Source of the DNA: Thermoleophilaceae bacterium
GTDB lineage: Bacteria > Actinomycetota > Thermoleophilia > Solirubrobacterales > Thermoleophilaceae
Reading direction: 5' to 3'
Assembly: GCA_019683805.1 (NCBI GenBank)
Contig: JADGHQ010000017.1
Coordinates: 1 to 42,334 of the forward strand
DNA: 42,334 nt
Part shown: one piece after another, positions 8,582-16,663 of the stretch
Layout: each line of letters opens with the position of its first letter
How positions within the stretch are numbered: position 1 is the stretch's first letter
Notes under the pieces: model-generated
What the model was told of the DNA's origin: nothing
The model's input: the letters and a program-made list of their open reading frames with translations, nothing else
Databases searched by the model: none
Program-made: the position numbers and the translations under genes

Positions 8582-10150
8582 TCAGCCTCCCTGGCCGGGG
8601 CAGCGCGCGTACACGCGCCACATGCTGTTGCCCGCGGTGAAGCCGAACGTCGACAGTGGGTAGTTCGACCACCACTTGCGCGCCGAGCTCTGGCTCACGC
8701 CCGTCGTGGAGCGCGCCGCGGCGGGCTCGAAGTTGAAGGTGTTGCCCACGAGCAGCACGCCGCGGCTGGGCGGCAGCGCCTGGTTGATCGAGGCCTCGAG
8801 GTCGTGCTTCGAGAGGCCCGTCTCCCACTCCACCACGGGGATAGCCGAGTGGGTCGGCAGGGTGATCGGCCGGCAGCTCGCGAGCAGCCGCGCGACCGAC
8901 GGCTCCTGCAGGATCGCCTTGAGCTGCCGGTGCTGGCGCTTCACGAACAGCGTCTGGCCGTTGAGCTTGCGCAGGTCGTTGACGAGCGACGGCGCGCGCC
9001 AGCCGACGACGAGCAGCGAGAGGGCCGCCACCGCGACCGCCGCCTTGCGCGCGCGCCCGGGATCCATCGCGGTCCAGCCGGCGAGCGCCACGCCGACCCC
9101 GAGGTTGAGCAGCAGCGACGGGATCACGAGATAGCGCGGGATCACCGACAGCCCGGCGATCGCGATCATCACGAACACCGCCAGCCCTACCGCCGTGAGC
9201 GCGATCGGCAGGGCGGCGCGGCGGCGCAGCAGGTAGGCGGCGAGCAGCACGCCGAGGCCGCCCGCCACGTCGTTGACGATCTTCTCGTTGGCGCCGAGGT
9301 AGTCGGGGATCAGCCCGATCGCCTCGCGGGCCGTGCGGTTGCGGCCGAACTGGCCGGCCACCTCGCGCGTCGAGGTGAGCGAGTGCAGGGGATGGCCCGT
9401 GACCGCCCAGTCCGAGGCGACCCACAGCAGCGGCGGCGCCGCGACGAGCGCCCCGTAGCGGAGGAGCTGCGCGGGCGTCAGCACCGGCCGCAGCCACAGC
9501 AGGTAGAGCCCGGACAGGAGCCACGCCTCCGGGCGCAGCAGGCCGGCGAGCGCCAGCAGCGCGAGCACCGGCAGCCCGCGCCGCGGGCGCCTCAGCTCGA
9601 GCAGCGCGGCCCCGAACACGAGCAGCAGGAAGGGCACGTCGACCATCCCGCGCAGCGCGTAGAAGAGCAGGTCGATGCGGGTGAGCACGAACGCCGTCCC
9701 GATCGCCGCGACCAGCGTGCCGAGCAGGTGCTGCGTGAAGCGGAAGAGCACCACGAGCAGCCCGAGGAAGGAGGCGATCGTGAGCAGCACGAGCAGCCGG
9801 TCGGCGGCGGGGCCGAAGAAGGAGAGCAGGGCGGACACGAGCTCCCAAAGCGGGTGCGGCGTGGGCGTGCGGAAGACGTCGTAATCCGGCAGCCGCCCGT
9901 GCGCGAGCTCCCTGCCCCAGACCAGCGAGTAGTAGCTGTCGTAGTTGGGGTAGGTCGGCCGCGCGAGGAAGGCCCCGAGGGCGACCACGGAGGCGAGCGC
10001 GAGCAGGCGGATGCCGTTGCGGCGGGTCGCGAGCGCCTCCGCGCGGGCGGCCAGGCGCGACTCGCGGCCGGCGCCGGCGGTGGGCGGCGCGAGCACGCCC
10101 GCGGGCACGGGTCGAGGCGCGCCGCGGCTGATCGGTCTGCTCAGGAACAC
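8582..10150 (-). CDS. polytopic GT-C-type membrane glycosyltransferase
   Basis: About 522 aa, unlike the tandem pair but of the same general GT-C architecture. A cytoplasmic basic/proline-rich N-terminus of about 50 residues is followed by a first membrane helix and an acidic loop YPNYDSYYSLVWGRELAHG, then DVFRTPTPHPLWEL. About nine further hydrophobic segments follow, and a C-terminal soluble region ends with GFTAGNSMWRVYARCPG. These features fit polyprenyl-phosphate-dependent mannosyl- or arabinosyltransferases; the substrate is not identifiable. The start is uncertain: GTG 10150 gives the longest reading, with further in-frame GTG codons about 40-55 nt inside. It is transcribed divergently from the GT2 gene, and a TATTCT at 10217-10222 is a possible -10. 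Confidence 0.72.
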   Translation of the reverse strand: MFLSRPISRGAPRPVPAGVLAPPTAGAGRESRLAARAEALATRRNGIRLLALASVVALGAFLARPTYPNYDSYYSLVWGRELAHGRLPDYDVFRTPTPHPLWELVSALLSFFGPAADRLLVLLTIASFLGLLVVLFRFTQHLLGTLVAAIGTAFVLTRIDLLFYALRGMVDVPFLLLVFGAALLELRRPRRGLPVLALLALAGLLRPEAWLLSGLYLLWLRPVLTPAQLLRYGALVAAPPLLWVASDWAVTGHPLHSLTSTREVAGQFGRNRTAREAIGLIPDYLGANEKIVNDVAGGLGVLLAAYLLRRRAALPIALTAVGLAVFVMIAIAGLSVIPRYLVIPSLLLNLGVGVALAGWTAMDPGRARKAAVAVAALSLLVVGWRAPSLVNDLRKLNGQTLFVKRQHRQLKAILQEPSVARLLASCRPITLPTHSAIPVVEWETGLSKHDLEASINQALPPSRGVLLVGNTFNFEPAAARSTTGVSQSSARKWWSNYPLSTFGFTAGNSMWRVYARCPGQGG

Positions 10151-10332
10151 GGCGGCTTGAGAGTCGGGCCCGCGGCAAGGCGAGCTGCTGCTGCGCGCGG
10201 CGCCGCGGAAGTGGGCAGAATAACAGCGACATCCGCCGCGGGCGCCGGGGCTCCTACGGCCGCACGGGAGGGCCGACGACCACACGCCCCGAGCCGCCCG
10301 CGAACCGCGCTTTCGGCCTCCGACCGCTCCGC

Positions 10333-10338
10333 TAGCCT
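10333..10338 (+). promoter_or_regulatory. candidate -10 box (TAGCCT) of the GT2-methyltransferase-flippase operon
   Basis: TAGCCT lies 16 nt before ATG 10355, in the 204-bp divergent gap 10151-10354. The spacing is longer than at most starts in this window, so a short leader is expected. Apart from this box and the TATTCT facing the other gene, I see only GC-rich sequence in the gap. Confidence 0.35.
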
Positions 10339-10354
10339 GAACCGCCGCCCACAC

Positions 10355-11389
10355 ATGAAGCTCATCATCCAGATCCCCTGCTGGAACGAGGAGGAGCAGC
10401 TGCCGGCGACGCTCGCCGACCTCCCGCGCGAGGTGCCGGGCGTCGACACCGTCGAGTGGCTCGTCATCGACGACGGCTCGACCGACCGCACCGTCGAGGT
10501 GGCGCGCGAGCACGGCGTCGACCACATCGTGCGGCTCACCAACAACAAGGGGCTGGCCGCCGCGTGGCAGGCGGGGCTCGACGCCGCCCTCAAGCTCGGC
10601 GCCGACATCATCGTCAACACCGACGCCGACAACCAGTACAAGGCCGCCGACATCCCCAAGCTGGTGGCGCCGATCATCGCGGGCGAGGCCGACATGGTGA
10701 TCGGCGACCGCCAGGTCGAGACGATCGAGCACTTCTCGGCGCTCAAGATCAAGCTCCAGCACCTCGGCAGCGCGGTCGTGCGCCGCGCATCCGGCACCCA
10801 CATCGCCGACACGACCTCGGGATTCCGCGCCTACAACCGCGAGGCGGCGCTCCAGATGCAGGTCGTCTCGAAGTTCACCTACACGCTCGAGACGATCATC
10901 CAGGCGGGGAAGATGACGGTCGCCGTCGACCACGTCCCGATCGGGACCAACCCGAAGATGCGCGAGTCGCGCCTGTTCCCCTCGATGTGGGCGTACGTGC
11001 GGCGCAACGGGATCTCGATCTTCCGCATCTACTCGCTGTACGAGCCGCTGCGTGTGTTCATGACGGCCGCGGCGATCGTCGGCATCGCGGCCGCCGCGAT
11101 CTGGATCCGCTTCCTGGTCGCGTACTTCGGCGGCGAGGGCGCTGGCCACGTGCAGTCGCTGATCCTCGGCGCGGTGCTCTTCATCGCGGCGGTGCAGCTC
11201 GCGGCGCTCGGGGTGATCGGCGACATCCTCGCCGGCAGCCGTGTGCTCAGCCAGCGCATCCTCGAGCGCGTGCGGCGGGTGGAGCTCGAGCTCGGGATCG
11301 AGCCGTCCCACTACGAGCCCGGCAAGCGCGCCGGCGAGACGGAGGCCGCCGAGCAGTCGACCGAGGAACGAGAGGCGCTCAAGCTGTGA
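10355..11389 (+). CDS. family 2 glycosyltransferase, polyprenyl-phosphate sugar synthase type
   Basis: A 344-aa protein. The GT-A domain fills residues about 1-225: IIQIPCWNEEEQLPATL, the nucleotide-binding LVIDDGSTDRT, and the metal-binding DADNQYKAADIPKL in place of a DXD. Two membrane helices follow at about 235-260 and 270-295, then a charged tail. This layout matches DPM1-like enzymes and bactoprenol glycosyltransferases, which load a sugar from an NDP-sugar onto undecaprenyl phosphate. Such a product is the donor that the neighbouring GT-C enzymes would need, which is the main reason to read 5057-13396 as one pathway (inference). Its TGA overlaps the next start (GTGA). Confidence 0.88.
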   Translation: MKLIIQIPCWNEEEQLPATLADLPREVPGVDTVEWLVIDDGSTDRTVEVAREHGVDHIVRLTNNKGLAAAWQAGLDAALKLGADIIVNTDADNQYKAADIPKLVAPIIAGEADMVIGDRQVETIEHFSALKIKLQHLGSAVVRRASGTHIADTTSGFRAYNREAALQMQVVSKFTYTLETIIQAGKMTVAVDHVPIGTNPKMRESRLFPSMWAYVRRNGISIFRIYSLYEPLRVFMTAAAIVGIAAAAIWIRFLVAYFGGEGAGHVQSLILGAVLFIAAVQLAALGVIGDILAGSRVLSQRILERVRRVELELGIEPSHYEPGKRAGETEAAEQSTEEREALKL

Positions 11390-12006
11390 CGACCGCCCGG
11401 CCCGCAACCGTCCCGACCGGCAACACCTACGACAAGTACGGCTCGACTAACCCGATCGTGCGCCGCCTGATGGCGGGCTTCCACGCCTCGCTCGACGAGC
11501 TGTGGGAGAAGGCGGGGCCGCGCTCGGTGCTCGACGTCGGCTGCGGCGAGGGCGTGCTCACCTGCGAGTGGGCGGAGCGCCTCGGCGACGGGCGCGTCGT
11601 CGGCATCGACCTCGACGACCCCAAGCTCGCGGCGGAGTGGGAGGAGCGCCAGCGGCCGAACCTCGAGTACCGCTGCGCCGACGCCACCTCGCTCGAGTTC
11701 GCCGACGGCGAGTTCGACATGGCGGCCGCGATCGAGGTGCTCGAGCACGTGCCCGAGCCCGCGCGCACGCTCTCCGAGATGGCGCGCGTGGCGAGCCGCT
11801 GGCTACTCGTGTCGGTGCCGCGCGAGCCGCTCTGGCGGGCGCTCAACATGGCGCGCGGCGCCTACCTGCGCGACCTCGGCAACACCCCCGGCCACATCAA
11901 CCACTGGTCCAAGCGGTCGTTCGTCGAGCTCCTCTCCCGCTACGGAACGGTCGAGGAGGTCCGCTCGCCGTTCCCCTGGACCATGCTGCTTGTCCGCGTC
12001 GGCTAG
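11386..12006 (+). CDS. class I SAM-dependent methyltransferase
   Basis: A 206-aa protein with the Rossmann motifs SVLDVGCGEGVLTCEWAE (motif I), VVGIDLDDPKLA, CADATSLEFADGEFD and AAAIEVLEHVPEPARTL. These are typical of methyltransferase-11/UbiE-like enzymes acting on small molecules or lipid-linked sugars. The GTG start overlaps the GT2 stop by 4 nt and its own end overlaps the flippase by 17 nt, so it is in the middle of a coupled three-gene operon. A role in methylating (capping or decorating) the lipid-linked glycan is plausible from context only. Confidence 0.87.
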   Translation: MTTARPATVPTGNTYDKYGSTNPIVRRLMAGFHASLDELWEKAGPRSVLDVGCGEGVLTCEWAERLGDGRVVGIDLDDPKLAAEWEERQRPNLEYRCADATSLEFADGEFDMAAAIEVLEHVPEPARTLSEMARVASRWLLVSVPREPLWRALNMARGAYLRDLGNTPGHINHWSKRSFVELLSRYGTVEEVRSPFPWTMLLVRVG

Positions 12007-13396
12007 CACCGGCTCCCGGGCGCCCGCCGCGGCGGGCGGCGGCGGCTCCGCCACGCGCTCCTACGGCCGCGGCGCCGGCGTCCTGGCAGCGGGGATCGGG
12101 GTCACGGGCCTCGTCACCTACTCGTACTTCTCGCTCGCGAGCCACGCGCTGAGCGCCCACGACTACGGCGAGATCTCGCTCCTGTGGTCGGCGATCTTCA
12201 TCGTCGTGTCGGTGCTCTACCGGCCGGTCGAGCAGCTCCTCTCGCGCACGATCTCGGACCGCCACGCACGCGGGCTCGGCGGCACCTCGCACCTGCGCGT
12301 CGCCGCCACCATCCAGCTCGCGCTCGCCGCGCTCTTCGCCGTGGCGGCGCTGATCCTGCGGCCGACGCTCGAGGACGACCTGCTCGGCGGCTCCGCGACC
12401 CTCTACTGGGTCCTCTTCAGCGCGGTGCTCGCGTACGCGGCGAGCTACTTCGCGCGCGGGTTCCTCGCGGGCCACCGGCGCTTCGGGCTCTACGGGGGGC
12501 TCGTGCTGATGGAGGCGACCTCGCGGTTCGCGTTCGCGCTCGCCGTGACGGTCGGGCTCGCCTCCGGCCAGGGAGTCGTGGCCGCCGGCATGGCCGCCGC
12601 CCCGATCGTGTCGCTCGCGGTCGTGCCGTGGGCGCTCGCGCGCAGGCTGAGGCGCCCCGACCCGCCGCCCGCTCCCCATGACAGCCGCACCGCCGAGACG
12701 CTCGACTCCGCGGCGGAGCCCACCGAGACGGGCGGCGCCGGCGCCGAGCCCGAGCTCACGCTCTCGCACGGCGCGAGCTTCGCGGTCGCGGTGCTCGTCA
12801 TCATGGTGTGCGAGCAGACGTTCCTGAACGCGGGCCCGCTGCTCGTGAAGGCGGTCGACGGCGACGGGGGCGCGGCGATCGCAGGGTTCGTGTTCAACGT
12901 GCTGCTGATCGCGCGCGCGCCGCTGCAGCTCTTCCAAGCGGTGCAGACCTCGATCCTCCCCCACCTCACGCGCCTCGCCGCAAGCGGCGAGGCGGACCCC
13001 TTCCGGCGCAGCGTGCAGGTGACGGTGCGCGCGATCGCCGCCTTCGCGGCGCTCGTGGCGCTCGGCTTCCTCGTGCTCGGCCCGTTCGCGATGAAGCTCC
13101 TGTTCGGGGGCGACACGAGCTACGCGCGCGGCGGCCTCGTGGTCGTCTCGATCGGGATGGGGCTCTACCTCTCGGCCGCGACGCTCAACCAGGCGGCGCT
13201 CGCGGCGGGGCGGGCGCGGCGCGCGGCGATCTCGTGGGCGTGCAGCGCGGCGGCGTTCGTCGGCTTCCTGCTAACCCCCGGCTGGGACGACCGCGTGCTG
13301 CAGGTCGAGGTGGGCTACTGCGCCGCGGCGGGGCTGCTCTGCGCGCTGCTCTACGCGCTCTACCGCGGCGGCACGCCCGCGCGCGCGCAGGCCTGA
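11990..13396 (+). CDS. oligosaccharide flippase / polysaccharide biosynthesis membrane protein (MATE/Wzx-like)
   Basis: 468 aa with about 12-14 hydrophobic segments and no soluble domain. The N-terminal half contains AHDYGEISLLWSAIFIVVSV and a DFARGFL-like segment (YFARGFLAGHRRFGLYGG), a pattern common in polysaccharide-export flippases. A hydrophilic linker rich in Pro, Glu and Thr (about residues 225-260) separates the two halves. The likely job is to move a lipid-linked saccharide across the membrane. The only start that keeps the whole first helix is TTG 11990, which lies inside the methyltransferase gene. It runs convergently into the zinc-ribbon gene with only 7 bp between them and no visible terminator. 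Confidence 0.82.
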   Translation: MSASASTGSRAPAAAGGGGSATRSYGRGAGVLAAGIGVTGLVTYSYFSLASHALSAHDYGEISLLWSAIFIVVSVLYRPVEQLLSRTISDRHARGLGGTSHLRVAATIQLALAALFAVAALILRPTLEDDLLGGSATLYWVLFSAVLAYAASYFARGFLAGHRRFGLYGGLVLMEATSRFAFALAVTVGLASGQGVVAAGMAAAPIVSLAVVPWALARRLRRPDPPPAPHDSRTAETLDSAAEPTETGGAGAEPELTLSHGASFAVAVLVIMVCEQTFLNAGPLLVKAVDGDGGAAIAGFVFNVLLIARAPLQLFQAVQTSILPHLTRLAASGEADPFRRSVQVTVRAIAAFAALVALGFLVLGPFAMKLLFGGDTSYARGGLVVVSIGMGLYLSAATLNQAALAAGRARRAAISWACSAAAFVGFLLTPGWDDRVLQVEVGYCAAAGLLCALLYALYRGGTPARAQA

Positions 13397-13403
13397 GCGG
13401 GCG

Positions 13404-13658
13404 TCAGACCGGCTGCAGCATGCTGCCGCCGCAGTTGCGGCACTGCACGTTGCTCAGATCCGACATGCGGGCGATAGTGGCGTGGCTGCCGCAGTCGGGG
13501 CAGGCGGAACGCAGCTCGAAGCGGCGCAGGCAGTTGACGCAGCGGTAGCGCCCGGGGAGCTGCGTGGGCCTCAGCCACGGCTCGCCGCACGACGGGCACA
13601 GCGGCCCGAGGTCGACCGGGTCGTCGCGCCGCGGGAAGCGGTGCGGCCCGCCCGTCAC
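13404..13658 (-). CDS. small double zinc-ribbon protein (YfgJ-like)
   Basis: 84 aa with four Cys-x2-Cys pairs: CPSC, CVNC, CPDC and CRNC, spaced as two zinc ribbons, with LGPLCPSCGEPWLR and SACPDCGSHATIARMSDLSN. The arrangement resembles the YfgJ-type zinc-ribbon family of unknown function; that link is from the pattern only. The GTG start at 13658 overlaps the rsmB stop by 4 nt (GTGA), so it is translated with rsmB and may act with it, or may simply be the last gene of the operon. Confidence 0.75.
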   Translation of the reverse strand: MTGGPHRFPRRDDPVDLGPLCPSCGEPWLRPTQLPGRYRCVNCLRRFELRSACPDCGSHATIARMSDLSNVQCRNCGGSMLQPV

Positions 13659-15055
13659 GCGCCCGTCCCGCGGTCGCGCCGCAGCCGAGCGACGAAGAAG
13701 CCGTCGGTGCCGTGGACGTGCGGCAGGAAGCGCAGCATGCGGCCGTCGTGCGGATGGCGCGCGTCCGGCCACTCGGCGCCGAGGTCGTCGAGCCGGAACC
13801 CCGTGTGGCGCTCGAGGAAGGCCGCGATGCGGAGCTCGTTCTCGGCTGCGGAGATCGTGCACGTCGAGTAGGTCAGCGTGCCGCCGGGGCGCACCTGGCG
13901 GGCGGCGGCGTCGAGCAGCGCGTCCTGCGTGCGCGTGAGCGCCGCGATCCTGCGATCGTCCTTGCGCCAGCGCGCGTCCGGCCGCGACTGGAGCGTGCCG
14001 AGGTCCGAGCAGGGCGCGTCGAGCAGGACGCGGTCGAAGCCCGCCTCGGGCTCGTCGGCGAGCAGCTCCAGCGCGTCGCCTGGGCGCACATGCACGAGCC
14101 GCGCGGCCATCCGGCGGCAGTTGCGTACGAGCGCCTGGGCGCGGCCGGGCGCGCGCTCGATCGCCACGATCTCGCCGCGGTCCTCCATCAGGGCGGCGAG
14201 GTGCGTGGTCTTGGCGCCCGGCGCGGCGCACATGTCGAGCACGCGCTCGCCGGGACGCGGATCGACGAGCCGCCCCACCGCCATCGAGGCGCGCGACTGC
14301 GGCATCAGCGCGCCCTGCTCGAACAGCTCGGAGCCGTGCGCGTCGAACGCGTCGGCGAGCACCAGGCCCTCGCTCAGGCGCGGCGCCGGCTCGCTGGCGA
14401 CGCCGACCTCGGCGAGCGCGCGCTGGAGCTCGTCGCGCGTGAGCACGAGGCAGTTCGCGCGCACGGCGCTCTCGGCGGGCTCGTTGTCGCGGCGCAGGAG
14501 CGCGATCGTGTGGTCGCGCCCGAGCTGCTCCCACCACATGCGCACGAGCCACTCGGGGTGCGAGTGCCGGATCGCCGCCTCGGCGGGGCTGTCCTCCGAG
14601 AGCTCGTCCACCAGCTCGCGCGCCTCGCGGGCCGCGCGGCGCATCACCGCGTTCGCGAACCGGTGCGAGCCGCCGCCGCCGAGCTTCGCGAGCTCCACCG
14701 TCTGCTCGACGGCCGCGTGGTCGGGGACCCCGCCCATGTAGAGGATCTGGAAGAGGCCGAGCAGCAGGGCGTCGCGCAGCGGCGGGTCGATCGACTGGAT
14801 CGGGCGGGCGGACAGGCCGGTGAGCACGTACCTGAGGGTCGCGCTGCGCTGGACGGTGCCGTACACGAGCTGCTGGGCGAACGCGCGGTCGCGCGCGTCG
14901 AGGCGGTGGCGCTCCGCCTCCGCGCGGAAGGCGCGGTCGGCGAAGGCGCCCTCCTCCGCGACGCGGCGCACGACGCGGTAGGCGCAACGGCGCGCGTCGG
15001 AGACCTTCGCGTGCCTGCGCCAGGGGTGACCGTTGAGCAGCACGGAGCGGACCAT
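13655..15055 (-). CDS. rsmB: 16S rRNA (cytosine-5) methyltransferase RsmB/Sun family
   Basis: 466 aa. An N-terminal NusB-like RNA-binding domain (about residues 15-150; DARRCAYRVVRRVAEEGAFAD, QQLVYGTVQR) precedes the m5C methyltransferase domain. That domain has the SAM motif VLDMCAAPGAKTTHLA and the two catalytic-cysteine motifs LDAPCSDLGTLQ and TYSTCTISAAENE. In E. coli this enzyme makes m5C967 of 16S rRNA. The ATG at 15055 shares its A with the fmt stop codon (TGATG). It belongs to the conserved def-fmt-rsmB cluster. Confidence 0.95.
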   Translation of the reverse strand: MVRSVLLNGHPWRRHAKVSDARRCAYRVVRRVAEEGAFADRAFRAEAERHRLDARDRAFAQQLVYGTVQRSATLRYVLTGLSARPIQSIDPPLRDALLLGLFQILYMGGVPDHAAVEQTVELAKLGGGGSHRFANAVMRRAAREARELVDELSEDSPAEAAIRHSHPEWLVRMWWEQLGRDHTIALLRRDNEPAESAVRANCLVLTRDELQRALAEVGVASEPAPRLSEGLVLADAFDAHGSELFEQGALMPQSRASMAVGRLVDPRPGERVLDMCAAPGAKTTHLAALMEDRGEIVAIERAPGRAQALVRNCRRMAARLVHVRPGDALELLADEPEAGFDRVLLDAPCSDLGTLQSRPDARWRKDDRRIAALTRTQDALLDAAARQVRPGGTLTYSTCTISAAENELRIAAFLERHTGFRLDDLGAEWPDARHPHDGRMLRFLPHVHGTDGFFVARLRRDRGTGA

Positions 15056-15969
15056 CAGGCGACCCGGCTCAGCTTTCCGGAGTGGCCGCGGACATAGGCG
15101 GCGGCGTCCATCGCGCGGCCGCCCGCCGGCTGCACCACGAGCAGCTCGAGCGCGCCGCCGGCGCAGCGCAGGAACAGGCGCTCGCCGCTTGCGACGAGCT
15201 CGCCTGGCGCGCCGTCGGCGGCGGCCTGCAGCTCGGCGGCCGCCGCGCGGCGCACGCCCAGGCGCTCGCCGCCGGGCAGCTCGACGTACGCGCCGACGTG
15301 CGGGGTCAGCGCGCGCACGCGCCGCTCGAGGTCCGCGGGCGCGCGCCCGGGGTCGAGCCGGCGGTCCGAGGGCTCGATCCTGGGCGCGATCGTGACGCCC
15401 GTGTCGGGCTGCGGGCGGCATTCGGGGCGCTCGTCGAGCGCTCGCACGAGCAGCTCGCCGCCCACCTCGCGCAGCCGCCGCGACAGCGAGCCGTAGTCGT
15501 CGTCGGGGCGGATCGGCTCCTTGCGCTGCAGGCACACGGGCCCTGCGTCCATCTCGGCTACCGGCACCATGATCGACACGCCCGTCACCTCGTCGCCGGC
15601 GTCGATCGCGCGCTCGATCGGCGCGGCGCCGCGCCAGCGCGGCAGCAGCGACGGGTGCACGTTGAGCATCGGGTGGGCTGACAGGAGCGGCTCCTCGATC
15701 AGGGCGCCGAAGGCGCAGATGCAGACCGTATCGGGTCGTGCGTCGGCGATGGCCGCGATCGCCTCCGGCGAGTTCACCGACTCCGGCTGGTAGACGGGGA
15801 TGCCGAGCAGCCGGGCCGCGTCCGCCACCGGCGGCGAGGCGAGCCTGCGGCCGCGGCCGCGCGGCCTGTCCGGCCGCGTCACGACCAACGACGGCCGGTG
15901 GGCGGAGCGCGCGAGCCGCTCGAGCACGCCCACCGCGAACTCGCTGGTGCCGAGGAAAACCGTGCGCAC
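15055..15969 (-). CDS. fmt: methionyl-tRNA formyltransferase
   Basis: About 304 aa. It formylates Met-tRNAi using 10-formyl-tetrahydrofolate. The start MRTVFLGTSEFAVGVLERL is the standard family N-terminus, NVHPSLLPRWRGAAPIERAI is the catalytic HxSLLP region, and a C-terminal OB-fold domain follows from about residue 195. I chose GTG 15969 over the GTG at 16014 because the family starts there and because TAGCCT stands 8 nt upstream. It is preceded by def (peptide deformylase), which later removes the formyl group. Confidence 0.96.
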   Translation of the reverse strand: MRTVFLGTSEFAVGVLERLARSAHRPSLVVTRPDRPRGRGRRLASPPVADAARLLGIPVYQPESVNSPEAIAAIADARPDTVCICAFGALIEEPLLSAHPMLNVHPSLLPRWRGAAPIERAIDAGDEVTGVSIMVPVAEMDAGPVCLQRKEPIRPDDDYGSLSRRLREVGGELLVRALDERPECRPQPDTGVTIAPRIEPSDRRLDPGRAPADLERRVRALTPHVGAYVELPGGERLGVRRAAAAELQAAADGAPGELVASGERLFLRCAGGALELLVVQPAGGRAMDAAAYVRGHSGKLSRVA

Positions 15970-15977
15970 GGCGCTGG

Positions 15978-15983
15978 AGGCTA
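15978..15983 (-). promoter_or_regulatory. -10 box (TAGCCT) of fmt
   Basis: TAGCCT, 8 nt, then GTG 15969. This spacing, repeated at other genes here, decides the fmt start and implies that fmt can be transcribed separately from def. Confidence 0.5.
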
Positions 15984-16026
15984 TCGGGGGGGCGGGAGCG
16001 TCGGTGACGCGCACGGACTGCGGCCG

Positions 16027-16650
16027 CTAGGCGGCTTCGGCCGCCTGGGCGGCCTCGCGCAGGGCCCTCATTGCCTCCTTGCGCTGCTCGCGCGAGGCGC
16101 GGTCGAGGATCAGCACCCCGTCGAGGTGATCCATCTCGTGCTGGATCACGCGGGCCTCGAAACCCGATGCCTCGACGAGCCTGCGCTCGCCGTGCTCGTC
16201 CTGCGCGCGCACGCGGACATGCACCGCGCGCTCGACGTCGACCGCGACGCCCGGGATCGAGAGGCAGCCCTCCTCGGCGATCTCGACCTCATCGCTCGCC
16301 CACTCGAGCTCGGGGTTCGCGAGCGCGACGAGCGGCGCGTCCGGCCCGACGCGGTAGACGAGCAGCCGCTGCGAGATCCCGATCTGAGGGGCCGCAAGCC
16401 CGACGCCGAGGGCGTCGTTCATCAGCGCGCCCATGCGCGCCACCTGCCGGCGCAGCGCGTCGTCGAAGCGGTCGACCGGGGTGGCGCTGCTCTTGAGGAT
16501 CGGATCGCCGTAGCGGCGGATGAACGACATCGCCGCGCGCCTGCGCGCCTCGACCTCGGGGTCGAGCCTCCGCTCGTCCTCGTGCTCGGGATCGAGCAGC
16601 TCTACCTCGTGGTCCCGCGCCTCGGTCTCGTGCCCGTTCGCCTCGGCCAT
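16027..16650 (-). CDS. def: peptide deformylase
   Basis: 207 aa. All three metalloenzyme motifs are intact: GVGLAAPQIG (about 82-91), EEGCLSIPG (126-134, Cys metal ligand) and HEMDHLDG (171-178, His ligands and catalytic Glu). An acidic N-terminal extension of about 40 residues precedes the usual family start MSFIRRYGDPIL. Translation from the inner ATG at 16530 would give a normal-sized enzyme. However, a TAGACT box exactly 7 nt before ATG 16650 supports the longer form. Confidence 0.95.
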   Translation of the reverse strand: MAEANGHETEARDHEVELLDPEHEDERRLDPEVEARRRAAMSFIRRYGDPILKSSATPVDRFDDALRRQVARMGALMNDALGVGLAAPQIGISQRLLVYRVGPDAPLVALANPELEWASDEVEIAEEGCLSIPGVAVDVERAVHVRVRAQDEHGERRLVEASGFEARVIQHEMDHLDGVLILDRASREQRKEAMRALREAAQAAEAA

Positions 16651-16657
16651 GCAGCCG

Positions 16658-16663
16658 AGTCTA
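16658..16663 (-). promoter_or_regulatory. -10 box (TAGACT) of def, overlapping the priA stop codon
   Basis: TAGACT, 7 nt, then ATG 16650. Its first three bases are the TAG stop codon of priA. Confidence 0.5.

Noticed and set aside
15970-16014. fmt start at GTG 16014
   Set aside because: It adds 15 residues not typical of the family; the GTG at 15969 has both the standard N-terminus and a -10 box at the usual distance.
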